From assembly GCA_045599305.1 (NCBI GenBank), contig JAZRVU010000036.1, forward strand, positions 1-32,737: a DNA stretch of 32,737 nucleotides. Reading direction: 5' to 3'. The first letter of the stretch is position 1, and the number at the start of each line of letters is the position of its first letter. The notes under the pieces were generated by a model, which was not told the DNA's origin, made no database searches, and saw nothing but the letters and a program-made list of their open reading frames with translations. Below are positions 23,890 to 31,750 of the stretch, piece after piece. A program made the position numbers and the translations under genes. The DNA is from SIG588 sp045599305. Lineage in GTDB: Bacteria; Bacillota; Clostridia; Oscillospirales; Acutalibacteraceae.

Positions 23890-24230
23890 GGATACTTTAT
23901 ACGTCATTTGGAATCTGTGGGAACATAACAGAATCAAAAAGAACCTTTTGTAACACTTAACGACGAAAAGAACAGTAAAATGCGCCTGTTTTCAAGGCTT
24001 TTTCGCGGTTTTGCTGCATTCGGAGATTTGAAAAATCGTCTGTTATTGAAGCGTTTTGAAATCTTCAAAAACGGTTGATTTTCAATGAGTTTTGAGGCGT
24101 TTTCTTAGAATTTTCTTGGAACGGAATGCTTTACCGTCCGTTTTCGCATCGGGAAAAGGCAAATTCTCTTCAATTTTTAACGGCATATTTTTGTAATAAG
24201 TGATTAATGGTCATGTCCTACATATATCAA
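23890..24230. other. Gene-free left flank inside the island
   Basis: An AT-rich stretch with no credible open frame and no promoter or hairpin of note. Motifs such as GGAATCT close to the repeat recur beside the right copy, so integrase arm sites are possible but not demonstrated. Confidence 0.4.
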
Positions 24231-24260
24231 ATCAGGGTTCGAATCCCAGAAAATTCACCA
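24231..24260 (+). pseudogene. Second tRNA 3'-end-like remnant
   Basis: On the plus strand a T arm (CAGGG-TTCGAAT-CCCAG, one mismatch) is followed by a 7-nt acceptor strand AAAATTC, a discriminator A and CCA. No matching 5' acceptor (GAATTTT) or cloverleaf is found upstream. It may be another att remnant or a decayed tRNA. The isotype cannot be assigned. Confidence 0.35.
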
Positions 24261-24337
24261 TTTCTATATTTTCGTATTTCTTTTTGAATTTACGATAATT
24301 ATTATACCTTATCGTAACGCATTTGCCGAATGCAAAC

Positions 24338-24379
24338 AAAACAAACTGATCCGACGCGCTTTCGCACGTCGGATCAGTT
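24338..24379 (-). terminator. Terminator of the island operon
   Basis: Perfect 13-bp arms (24344-24356, 24367-24379) around a 10-nt loop, followed on the minus strand by TGTTTTGTTTG. It lies 3 bp after the stop of the large surface protein. Confidence 0.8.
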
Positions 24380-24382
24380 GAT

Positions 24383-27300
24383 TTATTGCGCTTTGGCGTC
24401 CGATTCTTTTTTGCGTTTTGCCGCAATAACTGCCGCTGTGACGCCTGCAAGAACGACGACACCGCCGCCGATGATCAGCCAGAGGTTTCCGCCGCCGAAA
24501 ATCGAACTGAGCACGCTTGCGTTACGTTCGATCTTGACGTTGAGGTCACCTGCCATGCCGTAGAGGTAAATATGGTCCTTCGGTATCAGGTTGCCGTTTG
24601 TGCCGACCTCCATGTGGTTCACGAACGGAAGCACGTAATCGTCACGTGTGATCTTCGTGACGGCGCGGTTGCGCTCGGAATCAAACACATCAACACCGAC
24701 GTCGATTTCGTGGCAGGAGACATCCTGATTCTTCTCGCTCATGATCCGATTGAGGATCGGCGCTTCTTCGGTATATACGGATGCCGTGGTATAGATACAA
24801 ATATGATACAAGCTCAGCGTGAACATATTTGTCACGCCGATCGTCGGATAGGCGGTGACGCAGCCTCCTTTGACGGTAAGCGTTCCACTCGATCCGCCGA
24901 TTGCCGATCCGCCGATGCCTTTATCCGCGTAGATACCGGCTTCGGCAGGACAGTTCGTTTTCGCGGTGACGTTACCGCCTTTGACGGTAATGATGGCCTT
25001 GTTCAGCGTTTTCATTCCCAAAAAGGGCGCCCATGAAGCACCGATGCCTGCCGACAGGCCGTCGGTCGCCTCTGCGTAAATGTTGCCGCTGCTGATCGTG
25101 ATGTTGGCAGCGATCTTACCGTTCGAGCTTCCGATACCGGCACCGTTGTCGTTTCCGCCGATCGCGGTGAGCGCGCCCGTGCCGTTGATCGTCAGCGTGC
25201 CTTTTTCGCCGTTTTTCTGAAGGCCCGCGCATTTTTCACTGATCAGCTTGTTCACGGAGCCGTCGGAGAGAGTGACGGTCACCTGACCGTTGGAGTCGTC
25301 GGCGATGCCGAAGGCGGGGGCCGTACCTGACGATTTGATGTTCACGCCGTCAAGGGTGATGTTTGCCGAAACGCCGTCGGCCACGGTAATCACGTCGGTG
25401 GTCGGGGTATTGACACTCTTGTTGCGGATCACGACGATGGCATCGTTCATGACGGTGAGGACGCCGGACGCATATTTTACCGCGTCACCTATCGGAGAGC
25501 CGGAAACCGCTACCCTGAAGGCGCCGAATTCGCCTACTGTGAAAGTCAGCTCCTCGCCGCAGCGAGAACATTTTCCGATGTTCTTGCCGTTGATGCCGGA
25601 TAAGGAATAGTTATGTCCCGTTACGGGCAGCACCACCGGCCTTGAGAGCTGCGCTTCGCAGGTCTTGCAGACCGCGTAAGTCGTATAACCTTCTTCCGTG
25701 CAGGTCGGTTCTTTGGAGAAATATTCCGGTTCATGGATGTGATCCGCCCACTTGGCTGTCAAGGTCGAGACGCCGATCTCTACGGAGACCCTGTCCCAAC
25801 CGGCAAAGTACATATTGTTTTCAGCTTTAAACATGCACTTGATGTCTTCGGTTGCTTCGCCGTATGCCGCAACGTACTGCTTCGTCTGTTTGGAACTGTT
25901 TCCGGAAGCGAGCGTGATGACGGTATTGCCGAAATAACCGCCGTTCCACTTATTCGCAAGAGCCTGAACTTTCATATCCGCCGGTGTTTTGAGAAGGATA
26001 CGGCTTGACACGCTGCCGAAGCCATCAAAAGCGTCGGGAGCAAACTCCGTCTTGCTCGAGGTGATGGTGAGCTTCTCAACGTGCGTGGATTTTACGGTGC
26101 CCTTATCGACTTTTTCAACGTTTGCGCCGATCGTGAGGTTTCCTGCGGGAACCTGTACCAGAGCGCCCATATGTTTCTCGATTGTTGAAGTGATCGGACC
26201 GAACTGGTTATCCTTGAGCTGATCTACTCCGGAATGGAAATCGCCGTCGGTGAATGCGTAATTCTCTGCGAAACAGATATCAAAGTATTCATACTCTTCT
26301 CCGCGGGCCTTGATGACCGTTCCGTCTTTGTAACCGCCCCATTCGTACTGCGGATGAGAGTAATAGCGCGCGGTATATACGTGGTCGGTGAGGATCCGGC
26401 TGGCCACGTTGTTGTTTGCGCCGGTCACACCGGTGCTGACGCCGGACACGTCAAACAGATCGCCGACGATCTTGTCACGCTGTCTTTCGTATCCGGTCCA
26501 GTCATCGTAACCGTCGTTGTAGGCCTTTTTATTCATCAGGACATTTTCGTTTTCCTTGTAAATAAGGATCTTTTCACAGACTTTTTCATTATTTGCAATT
26601 GCAAGATCGTCTTCAACATGTGCCGTCAGCGTGACACCCTCGTCGAATTTCAGATCCTTGACGGTGTAATTCGAGGTAATGAGCTGTGTGCTGTGAGCAT
26701 CCGTCGTATCGTCGGCGTTCGTCAGCAGCAGCGCGTCGTTGGCACGGAGGTAATCAAGAAAATCGCCGGACGAATTGATTGCTTCCGCCTGTTTGATATA
26801 GTAGTAATACAGAAGCGCCATATCTCTCGTGGTGAGCATTTTGCCCTTGAGCAGTTCCTCGTTTTCGGCGACCGCCTGATCGTACTTTTCGTCGGTCTCG
26901 GCGGGATAAGAAACGGTGTCGTCGAGCAGGGACCAGTTTCCCATATCCTGGTGGTGCTTATCATCAATGTGTCTTGTATCTCTCGAGTAGAAATAAAGCG
27001 TGTGATCCGCTTTGAAAGTAACGTCGTGATATTCAACGGCGCACTTGAGCGGATAGCAATAGTTGTTGTTGCCGGTAAGGTACTGATCGTAGTAGCCTCC
27101 GATCGCTTCCATCGTCTTTGCATATCCGGAATGAACAGTCGCTTTTTTTGAGGACTCCATGCTGTCGTCAAGAGAAGTGACAAGCGAAGTGAACGAAAAA
27201 TACTGTGCCGTCAGAGCTAAAAGATACGCGGTGACCTGGGAGTAATCGCTTCTGATCTCCCCCTCGAAGCCGTGCGTGAGCGAGAGGCACTGGAAAGCGG

Positions 27301-28453
27301 CAGTCATGGGCGAAGTGATGTTGATGCCGCCCGTCATGGTATTGCAGTAAACCTCGTAAGCCGATTTGACTCTGCTGGCAAACGTACCGTTGACGCCGGA
27401 TCTGGAAGAGTTGGCGACCGAGTGGGAAACGTCGTAGGAAAGCGAATTGATGAGATCATCGGCGATTTTGACGCAAAGCGCTTCCCGGTCCTTTGCAGAC
27501 TTCGATTCATAATCCTTGTAGAAACCATCGCGGCTGACGATCAGTTCTTTGTCGGAAACGGCACGTCTGACACCGTCCAGTATCGCGTTGTACAGCTCAT
27601 CGATGCAGTTGTCCGCGTTCAGCTTGATGTTCGGCACGTTGACATACGCGCCGGGAAGGGTGATATAGTTTTCAACAGCGCAGTTATAGGGAACGTCTTT
27701 CAGCACGCTTTCATCGGACGCACCAGGTACGAGGGGAAGTTCGTTTCCGGCACCGTCCATATTCTCGCTGGAGTAAAGCAGCAGGGGCTCGGGATCCCCG
27801 TTGTAGAGCGCACGGATCCCGAAATCACAGGATCTCTGCCACTGTTTTGCGTAGGCAAGCAGTTCAACGTTCATCTGAGACTGATATTCAGCGAAAAGCG
27901 CGTCCATCGTCGGTGCGGATCCGCCCTGCGTGAAGAAATTGCTCCATGCGAGCTGATAGGTTCCGTACTGAGAAATGTTGAAATTATACTGTGTCAGGGC
28001 GAATTGATCGGCAAGCGTTTCGTTGATCGTATTCACCTTGTTGTTTATTTCATCGACCCGCTCACGGATATCGAGGACCGTTTTGTATATATCCTGCGTC
28101 GTGTCGGAGCCGGGGGTCTTGAGAACGCCGATCAGTCTCAGGAAGTTGACCGTTCCGTTGACAAGAGAAAGAGACCCGGAAATGAAATTCATTCCCGACG
28201 AGAGGAATGAGCCGATGTCGATCACCGACTGGACGTTGGTGATACTTTGCTGGGATATGTCACCGACCTTGTAGGCCTCGTCAAGAACCTCCCTCAGCGG
28301 ATTCTCCTCCAGCCATACTATCGCTTCGGCAAGTTGGTTTCTCCTCCAGTATTCCCAGCCTTCCGGAATCTCCGGTCCGGCGGCGAAAATATTTGCCGTC
28401 ATGGAAAAAACCATGATGAGTGAGAGGCCCAGGCAAATCAATCTTTTAATCAT
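24383..28453 (-). CDS. Giant membrane-anchored surface protein of the island
   Basis: A 1356-aa protein. The signal peptide is 1 to about 24 (cleavage near AFA). Residues 78-111 are an unusual hydrophobic Gly/Ser-rich stretch, then a coiled coil at 117-150 (TVLDIRERVDEINNKVNTIN), then a long mixed region to about 780. Residues 780-870 resemble BspA-type leucine-rich surface repeats. Around 900-970 lie His/Cys motifs of the Firmicute surface zinc-ribbon type (HIHEPEYF, CTEEGYTTYAVCKTC, CSRCGEEL). About 1000-1200 is a right-handed beta-helix pattern with repeated GAGIGSSNG, AGIGAS and GGSAIGGSSG turns. A C-terminal TM helix (about 1324-1346) and KRKKESDAKAQ tail anchor it; no LPXTG is present. 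The function is unknown. The N-terminal hydrophobic-plus-coil pattern loosely recalls alpha-pore-forming proteins. It overlaps the PrsW-like gene by 8 bp. Confidence 0.88.
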   Translation of the reverse strand: MIKRLICLGLSLIMVFSMTANIFAAGPEIPEGWEYWRRNQLAEAIVWLEENPLREVLDEAYKVGDISQQSITNVQSVIDIGSFLSSGMNFISGSLSLVNGTVNFLRLIGVLKTPGSDTTQDIYKTVLDIRERVDEINNKVNTINETLADQFALTQYNFNISQYGTYQLAWSNFFTQGGSAPTMDALFAEYQSQMNVELLAYAKQWQRSCDFGIRALYNGDPEPLLLYSSENMDGAGNELPLVPGASDESVLKDVPYNCAVENYITLPGAYVNVPNIKLNADNCIDELYNAILDGVRRAVSDKELIVSRDGFYKDYESKSAKDREALCVKIADDLINSLSYDVSHSVANSSRSGVNGTFASRVKSAYEVYCNTMTGGINITSPMTAAFQCLSLTHGFEGEIRSDYSQVTAYLLALTAQYFSFTSLVTSLDDSMESSKKATVHSGYAKTMEAIGGYYDQYLTGNNNYCYPLKCAVEYHDVTFKADHTLYFYSRDTRHIDDKHHQDMGNWSLLDDTVSYPAETDEKYDQAVAENEELLKGKMLTTRDMALLYYYYIKQAEAINSSGDFLDYLRANDALLLTNADDTTDAHSTQLITSNYTVKDLKFDEGVTLTAHVEDDLAIANNEKVCEKILIYKENENVLMNKKAYNDGYDDWTGYERQRDKIVGDLFDVSGVSTGVTGANNNVASRILTDHVYTARYYSHPQYEWGGYKDGTVIKARGEEYEYFDICFAENYAFTDGDFHSGVDQLKDNQFGPITSTIEKHMGALVQVPAGNLTIGANVEKVDKGTVKSTHVEKLTITSSKTEFAPDAFDGFGSVSSRILLKTPADMKVQALANKWNGGYFGNTVITLASGNSSKQTKQYVAAYGEATEDIKCMFKAENNMYFAGWDRVSVEIGVSTLTAKWADHIHEPEYFSKEPTCTEEGYTTYAVCKTCEAQLSRPVVLPVTGHNYSLSGINGKNIGKCSRCGEELTFTVGEFGAFRVAVSGSPIGDAVKYASGVLTVMNDAIVVIRNKSVNTPTTDVITVADGVSANITLDGVNIKSSGTAPAFGIADDSNGQVTVTLSDGSVNKLISEKCAGLQKNGEKGTLTINGTGALTAIGGNDNGAGIGSSNGKIAANITISSGNIYAEATDGLSAGIGASWAPFLGMKTLNKAIITVKGGNVTAKTNCPAEAGIYADKGIGGSAIGGSSGTLTVKGGCVTAYPTIGVTNMFTLSLYHICIYTTASVYTEEAPILNRIMSEKNQDVSCHEIDVGVDVFDSERNRAVTKITRDDYVLPFVNHMEVGTNGNLIPKDHIYLYGMAGDLNVKIERNASVLSSIFGGGNLWLIIGGGVVVLAGVTAAVIAAKRKKESDAKAQ

Positions 28454-29102
28454 TTGATGTTTTCCTTTCTGTGTCGGAAGTCTTTTTTGCTTTCATTTTG
28501 AAAACGATCAGGAACGGTATATATGTAAAAATCGGAAGAAGGAATCCGAGAACACTGTATTCCGATTGAACGACTATATTATATATAGAGTGGTAGATCA
28601 CCGACACTGACAGCGCTGCCAGCGTGCCGGGGAAAAACAACACTCTTTTCTCGATGACTTCGGCCGTCACGTCACCGATGGCGAGCGTGCAGACGGAGTG
28701 CATCATCCCCGAACCGAGGCCGCGCATCAAAGCCCAGAGGAAATTCACGTTTCCGGCCTGAAGGAACAGGAACACGTTTTCAAAAAGCGAAAAGCCGATG
28801 CCGACCGCAACGGCCGCAGATATGAGTTTCTGTTTGCTCGGGTGAAAGAGGAAGGCATATATGACGATGGGCAGAGCTTTCAAAAACTCTTCGGTGATGG
28901 GCGTGACGTTTTCGGTTGCGAATTTTACGGAAATACCGGCGTAGGAAAGGATAACCCCGTCGATCTCCCCGGCAAAAAACGCAAAGAAAATGCCGAAGCT
29001 GAAAAACAAAACGATATTCCTCATCCGCTTCTCGAGAACGAACATCATCATCACGACGGGAACGAGGATCAGGGCGGCAAGGATCAAAGAGCAGCTTTCC
29101 AT
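28446..29102 (-). CDS. PrsW-like intramembrane metalloprotease
   Basis: A 218-aa protein with about seven TM helices. The motifs of the PrsW/CPBP-type glutamic/metal-dependent intramembrane proteases are present: EEFLK (Glu71, Glu72, Lys75; EExxK), SLFENVF with FE at 107-108, a conserved His135 (GSGMMHSV) and HSIYN at 171-175 (HxxxN). PrsW cleaves membrane-anchored regulators or small proteins within or next to the membrane. Here the neighbours are an uncharacterised membrane protein, overlapping upstream, and a TM-anchored surface protein, overlapping downstream. The surface protein is an obvious candidate substrate (inference). The C-terminus ends in a charged cytoplasmic tail. Confidence 0.85.
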   Translation of the reverse strand: MESCSLILAALILVPVVMMMFVLEKRMRNIVLFFSFGIFFAFFAGEIDGVILSYAGISVKFATENVTPITEEFLKALPIVIYAFLFHPSKQKLISAAVAVGIGFSLFENVFLFLQAGNVNFLWALMRGLGSGMMHSVCTLAIGDVTAEVIEKRVLFFPGTLAALSVSVIYHSIYNIVVQSEYSVLGFLLPIFTYIPFLIVFKMKAKKTSDTERKTSND

Positions 29103-29755
29103 TTTTTGCCTCCCGAAACGCTGAAAGCGGTGAACAAAGCAACGAGGACTGCCATCACCACGTCGCTGTAATACAGGATGAGGATCATTCCCGGCGCACG
29201 GAACAGGTACAGTTCGTCGACAAGGAAAATCACGAGAGTCACGATATCCGTCCCTGCGATGGCGTCGAGGAATCCCACCGAATCTTTCGGAAGAAATCTG
29301 TGCTTAAGGCAGTACCACGCCGTCGGGAACGTCGGCGACAGAATGATGAAACCGAGGATGCGGGCGGAGATCCGTTTTTCCGTGAAAGGCGGAACGAAGG
29401 AAAGCAGATAAATGAGAAGGAGGACTGCCGGCGCGAGCAGGGCGATCCGCTGCGCTTTGCGGCAAGCGGGCGATCTTTCATCGACCATGCGGTCAAACGG
29501 GCCCCGGTTTGCCGCGAGCAGGAAGCAAAAGAAGCCGAACATTCCGAACAGACGCACCGAAAAAAAAGCGGTCTCGGTGCCGAACGCGGTGTTGACGATC
29601 ATCCATAGTTCCTCGAGCGTGTAGCACCCGACGGCCCCCATCTGGAGCTTGAAATACATGGGAACGTGCGGCCTTAACAGATTTATTGCGCCGAAAATAA
29701 AAGCCGAGAGAGATATAATAAAAGCTATGATTTCAAAAGGAAGCAGCTCCATCAT
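29084..29755 (-). CDS. Multi-TM membrane protein, first gene of the island operon
   Basis: About 223 aa from ATG 29755; a second ATG at 29752 is equally placed, with GAGGAG just upstream. About seven TM helices are predicted by eye, starting with FEIIAFIISLSAFIFGAINLL. No catalytic motif is visible. Scattered charged residues inside helices (for example YTLEELWMIV, FLVDELYLF) hint at binding or sensing rather than pure structure. The 7-helix layout resembles the sensory 7TM modules of some Firmicutes, but no family is recognised. It overlaps the PrsW-like gene by 19 bp, indicating tight coupling, and is read from the promoter at 29834-29862. Confidence 0.8.
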   Translation of the reverse strand: MMELLPFEIIAFIISLSAFIFGAINLLRPHVPMYFKLQMGAVGCYTLEELWMIVNTAFGTETAFFSVRLFGMFGFFCFLLAANRGPFDRMVDERSPACRKAQRIALLAPAVLLLIYLLSFVPPFTEKRISARILGFIILSPTFPTAWYCLKHRFLPKDSVGFLDAIAGTDIVTLVIFLVDELYLFRAPGMILILYYSDVVMAVLVALFTAFSVSGGKKWKAAL

Positions 29756-29819
29756 TTTTCTCCTCTCTGCGTAAATTGCAAAATCAGCCATTATGCCATT
29801 ATGTTTATTAAATTAAGTA

Positions 29820-29855
29820 TAACATGTGTTTTCATTTTAACATGTGTTTTCATTT
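29820..29855. repeat. 18-bp tandem direct repeat in the island promoter
   Basis: Two identical 18-bp units (29820-29837, 29838-29855), plus-strand core AACATGTGTTTTC, lie end to end across the -10 and spacer. Each contains ACATGT, itself a palindrome. The phasing is about 1.7 helical turns. Either operator duplication or slippage that created two alternative -10 boxes would explain it. Confidence 0.8.
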
Positions 29856-29862
29856 TCGTCAA
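29834..29862 (-). promoter_or_regulatory. Promoter of the island operon
   Basis: On the minus strand TTGACG (29857-29862), a 17-bp spacer and TAAAAT (29834-29839). The repeat unit supplies a second possible -10, TATACT (29816-29821), whose -35 is poor. It lies about 80 bp before the first island gene. Confidence 0.6.
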
Positions 29863-30054
29863 TGTCAAAAAATAGCATCAACATACAATATAATATTGAT
29901 GAAAGGGCAACCTTTTAATATTCGGTTTAACTATCGCATTTTATGTGCTTATTTTTCTTCAAATTTCCAAATTTGAGAAGCAGAAATTGCTATTTTCCCG
30001 TAAATATATTTCAAAAAATTTCCGATCGGCGGAGCACCATTTGAACCTCAAATG
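29863..30054. other. Gene-free right flank inside the island
   Basis: An AT-rich stretch between the operon promoter and the right terminator hairpin. No open frame, promoter or structured RNA was recognised. Confidence 0.4.
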
Positions 30055-30087
30055 AAAAATGGCTTGGATGATTCCAAGCCATTTTTC
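30055..30087 (-). terminator. Terminator downstream of the right tRNA-Ser fragment
   Basis: Perfect 13-bp arms AAAAATGGCTTGG and its complement (30055-30067, 30074-30086) around a 6-nt loop. It lies just beyond the CCA end of the tRNA fragment read on the minus strand, and its A/T ends make it active on both strands. It differs in sequence from the terminator beside the left copy, as expected if each was brought by a different molecule. Confidence 0.8.
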
Positions 30088-30088
30088 T

Positions 30089-30144
30089 TTGGCGGAGAAG
30101 GTGGGATTCGAACCCACGGGCCCGATTAAGGGCTTACTCGATTT
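30089..30144 (-). repeat. Right att-like direct repeat: 3' fragment of tRNA-Ser
   Basis: Identical over 56 bp to 23834-23889. Beyond the identity (minus strand, upstream) this copy reads ACTCGAAATCGAGT, so it may retain an anticodon loop CTCGAAA with CGA (serine). The 5' stem partner and the rest of the tRNA are missing: the next 100 bases contain no GGAGAAG. It is therefore a junction, not a tRNA gene. Confidence 0.8.
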
Positions 30145-30611
30145 CGAGTCATACGCCGATTCCGGAAGTTAACGGAATCTAATGGAAGATAACTCCACTT
30201 TCCGCACCGCCGAAAAAGCCCATAAATAAAGGTCTTTCAGCTTCTCATGTCCCGCGAATCCGCATAAAACCTATGTCTTTGACTGCTCCCCTTTGGCCGC
30301 AATTTCTAATAATATTCTAACGGATTTTATTAGAAAGCGCAATAGAAATAGCCGTTTTTCGCCCCGTTTTTGCCCTGCTTGTCAGTGCAAAATCCCCTGC
30401 GGTTATGCGATACAACACACAAAATCGTGTGCTTATTCGCCACCCCGTTGAGAAGTTGAATTTGTCAGGCGACTTCTCAACAAACCCGCTTTGGCATAAA
30501 TGCCAATACAGTTTGACAACTATTTTCTGATTCAAGCAACAAATGTGCAAACTTGGCAACTACCGGCATTTCGGCTTGCCTTTTAGTATTACTGATACTG
30601 CTTTTTCTATT
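30145..30611. other. Gene-free stretch with several inverted repeats beside the right att site
   Basis: No credible gene. Three dyads stand out: TTTCTAATA...TATTAGAAA (30303-30336), TTGAGAAGT...ACTTCTCAA (30447-30479) and TTGGCAT-AA-ATGCCAA (30491-30506). They could be recombinase or repressor sites, or folded mRNA ends. The last may help end transcripts leaving the gene at 30612. Nothing here identifies an origin. Confidence 0.45.
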
Positions 30612-31592
30612 TCATTCCACCGTTGCTTCAATTCTCCGCTTTAAGCGGGTAATTAGATCTTCTTCATCTTCCCACACGATCATAGATTTCTGCGCAATAT
30701 CAAAATGCGGTCGTGTATTGGGATTATCAAACTCCGATTTTCGGCAACAGACGATGACCTGTTTGCCAAGTGCTTGCGCATATCCGGCTTCATAATAGGC
30801 GCCATGATTGGGGTAGGTAACATCAACAACGATAAATTTACTACGTCCTATTTCGTAGAAAATCTCCGGTACGATTTGATTGTTATGCTCCTTTTCATCT
30901 ATAACCCGCACTGCATATCCACTATTGAGAATCGCCGTACGAAATGCTTCACGGATAGTTTTTGTTTCATCTCCAAATCGCATGGCAATAAATCCTTGCC
31001 GGACTTCGTTGTTCTTTTTTTGCAATTCATCAATCTTTTCCCATCCGGAAGCAGAAATGAAATACTGATGGGGACCGTATTGACTCAAATATCCCAGTTC
31101 ACTTAATTGACCTAACAGTCCATCGTTCCATATTATACTGTGGTTTTCGTCTTGAAATAATAAGCGGCGTTTTAGATCGTCATATGTAAAAACATCTCCA
31201 TAATATGGATGTCCAAGTGATAGATTCAACAGAGCGCGGTGCGCTTTCTCAATAAATGTTTTCGGATATTGCGGGAGTAAATATGCCAGATTTATATAAT
31301 TTTTCTCCAGGCCTTCGTAAGAAGACACATCTTGCTTTGGATCATAATAAAACTGCCATCTATAATGGGAATTATCTATTTTACAATACGGCTCACGTAT
31401 AATCTTTTCACATATCAAATTCAAGCATTTTTCTCGAATTTCTTCCGGTTCATTACATAATAAGTCTTCAGAAAAATAAATCCAATCATTAGGAGTAAAT
31501 TGAGAACACCGATAACCGACATAACCATTTTGTCCTTCGTTGTATCCACAGTCTTCAGATCCGCACAACGGGCAAATCTTATTTTTGGCCAT
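30612..31592 (-). CDS. Zinc-ribbon / winged-helix / nucleoside deoxyribosyltransferase-like protein
   Basis: A 326-aa cytoplasmic protein. Residues 7-29 form a zinc ribbon (CPLCGSEDC, Cys29). Residues 137-192 look like a winged helix (YDDLKRRLL, LSELGYLS, FISASGWEKI). Residues 199-320 match the nucleoside 2-deoxyribosyltransferase/TIR-like Rossmann fold: FIAMRFGDE, IVPEIFYEIGRSKFIVVDVTYPN, then GAYYEAGYAQALGKQVIV with the probable nucleophile Glu268. Enzymes of this fold cleave N-glycosidic bonds in nucleosides or nucleotides, and several serve as anti-phage effectors. Its place beside an att site and a toxin-antitoxin-like pair favours defence (inference). AAAGGAG lies 8 nt before ATG 31592. 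Composition is AT-rich compared with the left of the window. Confidence 0.82.
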   Translation of the reverse strand: MAKNKICPLCGSEDCGYNEGQNGYVGYRCSQFTPNDWIYFSEDLLCNEPEEIREKCLNLICEKIIREPYCKIDNSHYRWQFYYDPKQDVSSYEGLEKNYINLAYLLPQYPKTFIEKAHRALLNLSLGHPYYGDVFTYDDLKRRLLFQDENHSIIWNDGLLGQLSELGYLSQYGPHQYFISASGWEKIDELQKKNNEVRQGFIAMRFGDETKTIREAFRTAILNSGYAVRVIDEKEHNNQIVPEIFYEIGRSKFIVVDVTYPNHGAYYEAGYAQALGKQVIVCCRKSEFDNPNTRPHFDIAQKSMIVWEDEEDLITRLKRRIEATVE

Positions 31593-31605
31593 ATTCTTTT
31601 CTCCT

Positions 31606-31695
31606 TTACACAAGTCTAATCTTGCTGGTGAGCAATTCGCTCATCATGCCGGTTTTTATACTTTGAAAGAATTTTTTAAGTTTTTTGCTATTCAT
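31606..31695 (-). CDS. Possible 29-residue small protein or gene remnant
   Basis: ATG 31693-31695 to TAA 31606-31608 encodes MNSKKLKKFF... with a Lys-rich start and the middle GMMSELLTSK. The stop overlaps the ribosome binding site of the downstream gene (31601-31607). That placement suggests a leader peptide or the end of an eroded gene. There is no ribosome binding site of its own, so translation is doubtful. Confidence 0.25.
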   Translation of the reverse strand: MNSKKLKKFFQSIKTGMMSELLTSKIRLV

Positions 31696-31750
31696 AGCAG
31701 ACTGAACATTTGAAACGGTACTTGTTCGTCAATCGTAGGAAGAAACAGAA

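Larger units (their letters stand above)
23834..30144. mobile_element. Genomic island bounded by 56-bp tRNA-Ser direct repeats
   Basis: Two identical 56-bp tRNA-Ser 3' fragments in the same orientation bound about 6.3 kb. The interior holds one three-gene operon (29755 to 24383, minus strand) plus non-coding flanks, and no integrase, relaxase or transposase. The flanks are more AT-rich than the chromosome to the left. Integration by a site-specific recombinase at a tRNA 3' end is the simplest origin. The enzyme must act in trans or have been lost. The intact tRNA-Ser should lie beyond the right edge of the window if elements are stacked. Confidence 0.65.

Noticed and set aside
29820..29855. 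A CRISPR-like repeat
   Set aside because: Only two units with no spacer between them; it is a promoter-region tandem duplication.
30089..30180. A complete tRNA-Ser gene at the right repeat
   Set aside because: The 3' half is perfect, but no acceptor 5' strand, D arm or paired anticodon stem exists upstream on the minus strand.
30317..30559. An 80-codon minus-strand frame after the deoxyribosyltransferase-like gene
   Set aside because: Lacks a start signal, lies across inverted repeats and has no recognisable protein pattern.
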